Source of the DNA: an uncultured Bacilli bacterium
GTDB taxonomy: Bacteria > Bacillota_I > Bacilli_A > RF39 > UBA660
Assembly: GCA_947625315.1 (NCBI GenBank)
Contig: CANQOE010000064.1
Location: 1 to 7,034 of the forward strand
Length of the DNA: 7,034 bases
Direction: 5' to 3'
Under the pieces are notes generated by a model that was not told the DNA's origin, made no database searches, and saw nothing but the letters and a program-made list of their open reading frames with translations. Positions 1-3,976 of the stretch are shown here, piece after piece. Each line of letters begins with the position of its first letter. Position 1 is the first letter of the stretch. The position numbers and the translations under genes were made by a program.

Positions 1-314
1 CCAATTAAGTCTTTTACACGACCTCCACGAACTAAAACAACACTATGCTCTTGAAGATTATGTCCTTCTCCAGGGATATAGCAGTCTACTTCTTTTCCAT
101 TAGAAAGTCTTACACGAGCATATTTACGTAATGCTGAGTTCGGTTTCTTTGGAGTTTTAGTTCCCACACGAGTACATACTCCCCGTTTTTGTGGACCTCT
201 TGTATCAGTTTGTTTACGTTCAATAACATTTAGTCCGACTTGAAGAACGGGACTTTTACTCTTTTTAGTTTTGCTTTTACGATTTTTCTTAACTAATTGA
301 TTAATTGTTGGCAT
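1..314 (-). CDS. rpsL: 30S ribosomal protein S12, 3' end cut by the window edge
   Basis: S12 is the small-subunit protein at the decoding centre; it helps set translational accuracy and is the classic site of streptomycin resistance mutations. The first 104 codons plus two bases are present; the usual length is about 137 residues in Bacillota. The ATG at 314 follows a strong GGAGGGAGG site. The protein begins MPTINQLVKKNRKSK and has the Firmicutes-type insertion near residues 25-40. It then carries PQKRGVCTRVGTKTPKKPNS (41-60) and GEGHNLQEHSVVLVRGGRVK (82-101). Lys56 and Lys101, equivalent to E. coli Lys43 and Lys88 counting Met, are both present, so neither classic resistance change at those lysines is seen. 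Asp102, the position methylthiolated by RimO in E. coli, is kept. The near-invariant Pro of KDLPG is Ile104 here. It is probably the first gene of a str operon running off the left edge. Identity is certain. Confidence 0.98.
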   Translation of the reverse strand, partial: MPTINQLVKKNRKSKTKKSKSPVLQVGLNVIERKQTDTRGPQKRGVCTRVGTKTPKKPNSALRKYARVRLSNGKEVDCYIPGEGHNLQEHSVVLVRGGRVKDLI

Positions 315-406
315 ATTATCCTCCCTCCTAATTAACACATATCCTGGTGTATCATAATTCTCATTAAATGAGGTTCTAATTGACTTAGAACCAAATTTAA
401 AACGCA
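315..406 (-). promoter_or_regulatory. Structured 5' leader of rpsL
   Basis: About 90 nt lie between the predicted transcription start (near 406) and the rpsL ATG. Reading on the minus strand, the leader holds a perfect 8-bp stem, GGTTCTAA/TTAGAACC, with a 5-nt loop (372-392). Next to it is a near-palindrome, CTCATT-A-AATGAG on the plus strand (360-372). The two share one base. There is no U-tract after either, so they are not terminators. A role in control of the str operon, in RNA stability or in protein binding is inference; I do not recognise a named leader family. Confidence 0.5.
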
Positions 407-411
407 CAATT

Positions 412-441
412 AATATAACACTATATTGTATGAAATGTCAA
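412..441 (-). promoter_or_regulatory. Sigma-A-type promoter of rpsL / str operon
   Basis: On the minus strand there is a perfect -35 TTGACA (441-436), a 17-nt spacer and TTATAT (418-413). Shifting the -10 by one base gives TATATT with an 18-nt spacer. The predicted start is near 406, about 90 nt before the rpsL ATG. A consensus -35 fits a highly expressed ribosomal protein operon. Confidence 0.8.
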
Positions 442-472
442 GCTTTTTTTGCTTTAAAATTAAAAAAAGCTT
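440..472. repeat. Inverted repeat between the DUF308-like gene and the rpsL promoter
   Basis: An 11-bp inverted repeat, AAGCTTTTTTT (440-450) and AAAAAAAGCTT (462-472), has an 11-nt loop. It lies just after the stop codon of the DUF308-like gene and its outer edge overlaps two bases of the rpsL -35 box. It could be a weak terminator for the upstream gene. However, only two G/C pairs stabilise the stem, and no U-tract follows it in the minus direction. A chance pairing of A and T runs is also possible. Confidence 0.35.
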
Positions 473-483
473 TAAATTTTTTA

Positions 484-1086
484 TTAATGCTTTTTATTTT
501 TAATTTTACCTATCTCTTTAACTTTATTGTAAAACATAAAGGTTAGACTTAAACTTAAAATACTTGTTAAAATAATAAATACACCAGTTGTTTCAATAGG
601 ATCCATACTTTTAATAGGATTTATTGCTAGAACAATACCAAAGATTAAAATTAAAATGCTAAATATAAGAATAGTTAACCAACTATTATTTTGCTTTCTT
701 AAATTTAAAGCTATAATACCTTTATTTAATGCTAATAACATTATATATATTCCAACTAAGACAGAAATAATATAGAAATAACCATTATGAGAAAATAAAG
801 GAATTACAAAAGTTAAGATACTTAATATTACTAAAAGTATTCCATAGATAAAACTATTTTGAAATAAAGTATTTTGATTATTAGTTTTACCTATATATAT
901 ATTATATCCACCATAAATTAAGAAAAATAAACCACTTAAGATACCAACAGTTATTTCACTTAAGTAAGGTTTTATATAAATTAAGAAACCAAATATTAAA
1001 TATAATAAAGTAAATCCTCCTTCAATTAAAATTAAATTTTTTAAGCTTATAGTATTTTTTTTATGAGAAAGTTGTTTAGTTGCCAT
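484..1086 (-). CDS. HdeD/DUF308-like six-helix membrane protein
   Basis: This is a 200-residue integral membrane protein of unknown biochemical function. Six hydrophobic segments are visible, at roughly residues 18-38, 43-65, 77-97, 102-122, 136-156 and 164-186, with short loops and Lys-rich ends. The arrangement of paired helices with repeated Gly/Pro turns, for example a basic residue before SWLTILIF, then FGIVLAINP, then GVFIILTSI, resembles the internal repeats of the HdeD/DUF308 family. Some members of that family are linked to acid or envelope stress, but that role cannot be assumed here. The ATG at 1086 has an AGGAGG site (1100-1095) at good spacing. The predicted transcription start falls almost on that site, so the leader is only about 14 nt. 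The gene has its own promoter and is divergent from the FemAB-like gene. A Trp codon is TGG, which supports the standard code. The family call is by pattern, not by search. Confidence 0.75.
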   Translation of the reverse strand: MATKQLSHKKNTISLKNLILIEGGFTLLYLIFGFLIYIKPYLSEITVGILSGLFFLIYGGYNIYIGKTNNQNTLFQNSFIYGILLVILSILTFVIPLFSHNGYFYIISVLVGIYIMLLALNKGIIALNLRKQNNSWLTILIFSILILIFGIVLAINPIKSMDPIETTGVFIILTSILSLSLTFMFYNKVKEIGKIKNKKH

Positions 1087-1106
1087 TTTTTTATCCTCCT
1101 AATAAT

Positions 1107-1134
1107 ATTATACTAAAAATTTGCTTCTAGTCAA
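1107..1134 (-). promoter_or_regulatory. Promoter of the DUF308-like gene
   Basis: On the minus strand TTGACT (1134-1129), a 16-nt spacer and a perfect TATAAT (1112-1107) lie directly upstream of the gene. The predicted start near 1100 almost coincides with the AGGAGG ribosome binding site, so very little 5' leader is expected. It sits back to back with the FemAB promoter. Confidence 0.75.
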
Positions 1135-1138
1135 GATA

Positions 1139-1167
1139 TTTACAATTAAATTAAGATATGTTATAAT
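1139..1167 (+). promoter_or_regulatory. Extended -10 promoter of the FemAB-like gene
   Basis: TTTACA (1139-1144), a 17-nt spacer and a perfect TATAAT (1162-1167) are preceded by the extended -10 dinucleotide TG (1159-1160). The predicted start is near 1174, leaving a leader of about 26 nt with an AAAGGAG-type ribosome binding site. The -35 boxes of the two divergent promoters are only about 4 nt apart, so the two polymerases may compete. Confidence 0.8.
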
Positions 1168-1199
1168 ATTTTTTGCTTTTTAAGAAAGGAGTGATATTC

Positions 1200-2426
1200 A
1201 TGCATATTAAAGAAATAAATTTTGCTCAATTTGATGAATTTGCCAAACATCATTTTTTATCTTCTTACCAACAAACAACTGATTATGCTTTATTTCAAGC
1301 TGAAAATAATTTTGAATATGATTTAATAGGTTATGTTGATGAATTAGGTGTCTTAAAAGCTGCGGCTTTAATACTAATCAAAAAAATTGGTTTTTTTAAG
1401 TATGGATATTCTCCAAAAGGCTTTTTAATTGATTATTTTGATATTGATTTGTTAAAAGGTTTTACTAATGCTTTAAAAGAATATTATGCCAAAAAATTAG
1501 TATTCATTAAAATAAATCCCGAATTAGCTATAGGTGAAATAGATACTAAAACTTATGAAGTTACTTATAATCAAAATTTAGTTATTAAAGATTATTTAAA
1601 AAATCTAGGCTATTTAAAATTAAAAGACAATATGTATTTTGAAGCTCTTTTTCCAAGATTTAATGGAATTATAAATACTCAAGAATATTCCTTTGACAAT
1701 TTAGCTAAAAATACTAAAAACAAAATTAGAAAAGCTTTAAAAAAAGGATTAGTAGTAGAAATAGCCGATTTTAATAGTTTAGATATATTTTATAATTTTA
1801 TTAAGAAAAAGAAGAATATATCTCCCTATTATTATAAAAACTATTATAATATATTTGCTAAAAATAATAATTGTGAACTATTTTTAGTTAAAATTGATTT
1901 TGAAAAATATTTATTGAATAGTAAAAAATTATATGAAGAAGAATTAAAAATTAATAATAATATAAATCAAGAATTAATTGAAAGACAAGCTCAAAATTTA
2001 ATTAAAAGAAAAATGGAGTCAGACCGTAAATTAACTAATTATAAAAATGATATAGCTTATGCTTCGGCGAATTTAAATAATAATTGTTTTATTGGAGGGG
2101 CTTTAGTAATTAAATATAATAATAGAGCCAATATCGTCATTAGTGGTATTGATAATAATTATAAAAACTTTGATGCTAATTATTTATTACACTATGAAAT
2201 AATTGAACATTATAAAGATAGCTGTAAATATATTGATTTAAATGGAATGACTGGGGATTTTTCTAATAATAATTCTTATGCAAGATTAAATAATTTTAAA
2301 TTAGGATTTAAACCCCATGTATTTGAGTTTATCGGAGAATTTGATTTAATTATCAAAGAAAAGAAATACCATTTATTACTTAATAATGGTATGCTAGCAA
2401 AGGAATATAAAAAAATTAAATTATAA
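1200..2426 (+). CDS. FemAB/MurM-like peptidoglycan bridge aminoacyltransferase
   Basis: Enzymes of this family move an amino acid from aminoacyl-tRNA onto the stem-peptide Lys (or diamino acid) of the peptidoglycan precursor at the inner membrane face, building the interpeptide bridge. The 408-residue length is typical. Family-like motifs appear in order: YSPKGFLIDY (70-79), the basic TKNKIRKALKKG (172-183), and a charged helical hairpin (about 240-280) like the tRNA-binding-like coiled-coil arm of FemA. After these come the second GNAT-fold half with YIDLNGMTGDFS (344-355) and NFKLGFKPHVFEFIGEFDL (about 365-383). I chose the ATG at 1200 over an in-frame TTG at 1173 because AAAGGAGTG lies 6-8 nt before it and the predicted transcription start is near 1174. 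The gene stands alone, with its own promoter and terminator. The amino acid transferred and the FemA/FemX/MurM subtype cannot be read from the sequence. It shows the host has a peptidoglycan wall. Confidence 0.92.
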   Translation: MHIKEINFAQFDEFAKHHFLSSYQQTTDYALFQAENNFEYDLIGYVDELGVLKAAALILIKKIGFFKYGYSPKGFLIDYFDIDLLKGFTNALKEYYAKKLVFIKINPELAIGEIDTKTYEVTYNQNLVIKDYLKNLGYLKLKDNMYFEALFPRFNGIINTQEYSFDNLAKNTKNKIRKALKKGLVVEIADFNSLDIFYNFIKKKKNISPYYYKNYYNIFAKNNNCELFLVKIDFEKYLLNSKKLYEEELKINNNINQELIERQAQNLIKRKMESDRKLTNYKNDIAYASANLNNNCFIGGALVIKYNNRANIVISGIDNNYKNFDANYLLHYEIIEHYKDSCKYIDLNGMTGDFSNNNSYARLNNFKLGFKPHVFEFIGEFDLIIKEKKYHLLLNNGMLAKEYKKIKL

Positions 2427-2460
2427 AAAATCTCGTACTTTTAGAATAACGAGATTTTTT
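2425..2460. terminator. Bidirectional intrinsic terminator
   Basis: A perfect 12-bp stem, AAAAAATCTCGT (2425-2436) and ACGAGATTTTTT (2449-2460), encloses a 12-nt loop. It ends in a T-run on either strand and lies between the convergent stop codons of the FemAB-like gene (2426) and the signal peptidase gene (2466). It overlaps the FemAB stop codon by two bases and can serve both genes. Confidence 0.92.
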
Positions 2461-2465
2461 ATATT

Positions 2466-3884
2466 CTATTTGAATCTTAAATCATCAATAGCATTTTCTT
2501 CTTTAACAACTGGAAGATCTTTTGAAGAATTTTGAAGGATATTTTTGGAAACATTATTATTTTTCCAAGCAGTTTTTTTATTATAATAAACATTCTTTTT
2601 ATTTTTTTTGAAATTCCTATAGTTATTCATTTGCTTGGTATTTTGAGGTTTTTCTACTGAAAGATTGGAATCAACTATATTTAATTTCTCTTCAACTTCT
2701 TGAATTAAAGGAATATCTTGAGGTGGTTCTGGGTTAATGGTTGGAAGATTATCCACATTATCCATAACTAAAGGTTCATTATTAGTTGTCATTGTTGACT
2801 CATTTAATGTAGAATTACTTGGTAATTCGGCAGTTTCAACAGTTGTATTTTCTGGTTCATCAGAAATATTATTAACAGATATTTCTGTGCTAGAACTTAT
2901 AATTGGGTATGTTACTTCTTCGTTTTCAAAATTATTTTCCTCACTTGTAAATTCATTATTAAAGCTTTTATCCTCGTTGGTATTAATATTATCTGATTCT
3001 TTAATTTCTTCTTTATTAATAGAATTATTTAAAAGTTGTTCATTTTTATTAGTAACAGAAGTTTTCATATTTTGAGGATTATATGGTAAAGCAAGATGTG
3101 TTATTTCATTGATCGGTGGTTTTTCATAATATTCTTCCGAATTTTCTTTATTTAAACGTCTTTTCAAAGCTTTTTTACGTTCCTCTTCTTCTTGTTTTTT
3201 CTTATGGTTATCTTTTTTATTTAATTTTTCGGTTACATTTTTTATAGAAGATAATTTACTTATCTTTAAAATATCACGAATAATTATTATTAATGCAGGT
3301 ATTAAAATGCATATTATCCAACCAGGACCAGATGCAATAAAGAATTGAACTCGCCCTAATTGAGGAATTACAAAAATTACTTTACCTAAAACGTTACTAA
3401 ATTTGGCGCATGCTTGGTCTTCTACAGGGTTATAATCACCTTTAGTACGATAGCAAGTTTTTCCCTCACTATCTGTAGTAATGGATACCACGCGATGGGT
3501 AACAGTTGTGCCAGGATTTAAAAGACTTGTAGAAATAAATGTAATAACATCTCCTACTTTAATATCTTCTGGATTATCAATTCTAATATTTATTATGGTA
3601 TCATAAACATTAATGTTTGGAGTCATTGATTGGCTAATAATTGTATATATAGAAAATTTTGGCTCATATCCTTTACCTTTAGCAGCATATATTTTAGTTG
3701 CAATAAAATAGTATAATAGAAAAGCTGCCGCTATAATTAATATGGCAAAAATAAACCATGAAATTATTTTACTAATTATTTTAATAAATTTTAAAAAGTT
3801 GTCTCTACCTAAAGCTTTATAGAATAAAAATAGACTAGTTATAAAGAATATAATGGCAATGATTATAAAAATAACAGTAAGCAT
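2466..3884 (-). CDS. ER-type (SipW-like) signal peptidase I with long cytoplasmic tail
   Basis: This membrane serine protease would cut signal peptides on the outer face of the membrane. The product is 472 residues. Two N-terminal helices (about 1-24 and 38-65) lead into a catalytic domain. The SQSM box holds the likely nucleophile Ser86. THRVV holds His130, in place of the Lys of ordinary bacterial LepB enzymes. TKGDYNPVED carries Asp150 and Asp156. Ser/His/Asp spacing is close to that of SipW, hence the ER-type call. A third helix (about 181-203) returns the chain to the cytoplasm. A basic stretch and a low-complexity, Asn/Glu/Ser-rich tail of about 230 residues follow; B. subtilis SipW has no such tail. 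The ATG at 3884 has AGGAGG six nt upstream; a longer in-frame start at 3938 lacks one and would fall before the predicted promoter start. Cys144 and Cys159 flank the catalytic Asp region. The neighbouring TasA-like protein is the obvious substrate. Confidence 0.9.
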   Translation of the reverse strand: MLTVIFIIIAIIFFITSLFLFYKALGRDNFLKFIKIISKIISWFIFAILIIAAAFLLYYFIATKIYAAKGKGYEPKFSIYTIISQSMTPNINVYDTIINIRIDNPEDIKVGDVITFISTSLLNPGTTVTHRVVSITTDSEGKTCYRTKGDYNPVEDQACAKFSNVLGKVIFVIPQLGRVQFFIASGPGWIICILIPALIIIIRDILKISKLSSIKNVTEKLNKKDNHKKKQEEEERKKALKRRLNKENSEEYYEKPPINEITHLALPYNPQNMKTSVTNKNEQLLNNSINKEEIKESDNINTNEDKSFNNEFTSEENNFENEEVTYPIISSSTEISVNNISDEPENTTVETAELPSNSTLNESTMTTNNEPLVMDNVDNLPTINPEPPQDIPLIQEVEEKLNIVDSNLSVEKPQNTKQMNNYRNFKKNKKNVYYNKKTAWKNNNVSKNILQNSSKDLPVVKEENAIDDLRFK

Positions 3885-3909
3885 TTTAGCCCCTCCTATT
3901 CTAATATTA

Positions 3910-3938
3910 ATTATAGAATAAAATTTAAAAAAAAACAA
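3910..3938 (-). promoter_or_regulatory. Probable promoter of the SipW-like peptidase gene
   Basis: On the minus strand TTGTTT (3938-3933), a 17-nt spacer and a perfect TATAAT (3915-3910) end about 26 nt before the ATG at 3884. The -35 matches consensus only in its TTG. The promoter lies downstream of the terminator of the repeat-protein gene, so the peptidase can be transcribed on its own. Confidence 0.6.
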
Positions 3939-3950
3939 TATCTTATTGTA

Positions 3951-3976
3951 AGAAAAAAGCTACAAATTTGTAGCTT
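3951..3976 (-). terminator. Intrinsic terminator of the Cys/Asp-repeat protein gene
   Basis: A 20-nt palindrome (3957-3976; each arm is AAGCTACAAA or its complement) forms a stem of about 8 bp with a 4-nt loop, followed on the minus strand by a T-run (3956-3953). It overlaps the TAA stop codon at 3975-3977. A weaker second hairpin, ACAATA/TATTGT (3935-3949), followed by eight or more Ts, lies just downstream and may act as a back-up. This second hairpin overlaps the -35 region of the next gene. Confidence 0.85.

Noticed and set aside
1173..1199. Upstream TTG start adding nine residues to the FemAB-like protein
   Set aside because: It lies on the predicted transcription start, has no ribosome binding site, and a good AAAGGAG site precedes the ATG at 1200.
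2737..3075. Open frame of 112 codons on the plus strand inside the peptidase gene
   Set aside because: It is a shadow of the low-complexity tail on the other strand, with no ribosome binding site or promoter.
3885..3938. Longer start of the signal peptidase at 3938
   Set aside because: No Shine-Dalgarno site precedes it and it would start upstream of the predicted promoter -10, whereas AGGAGG stands just before the ATG at 3884.
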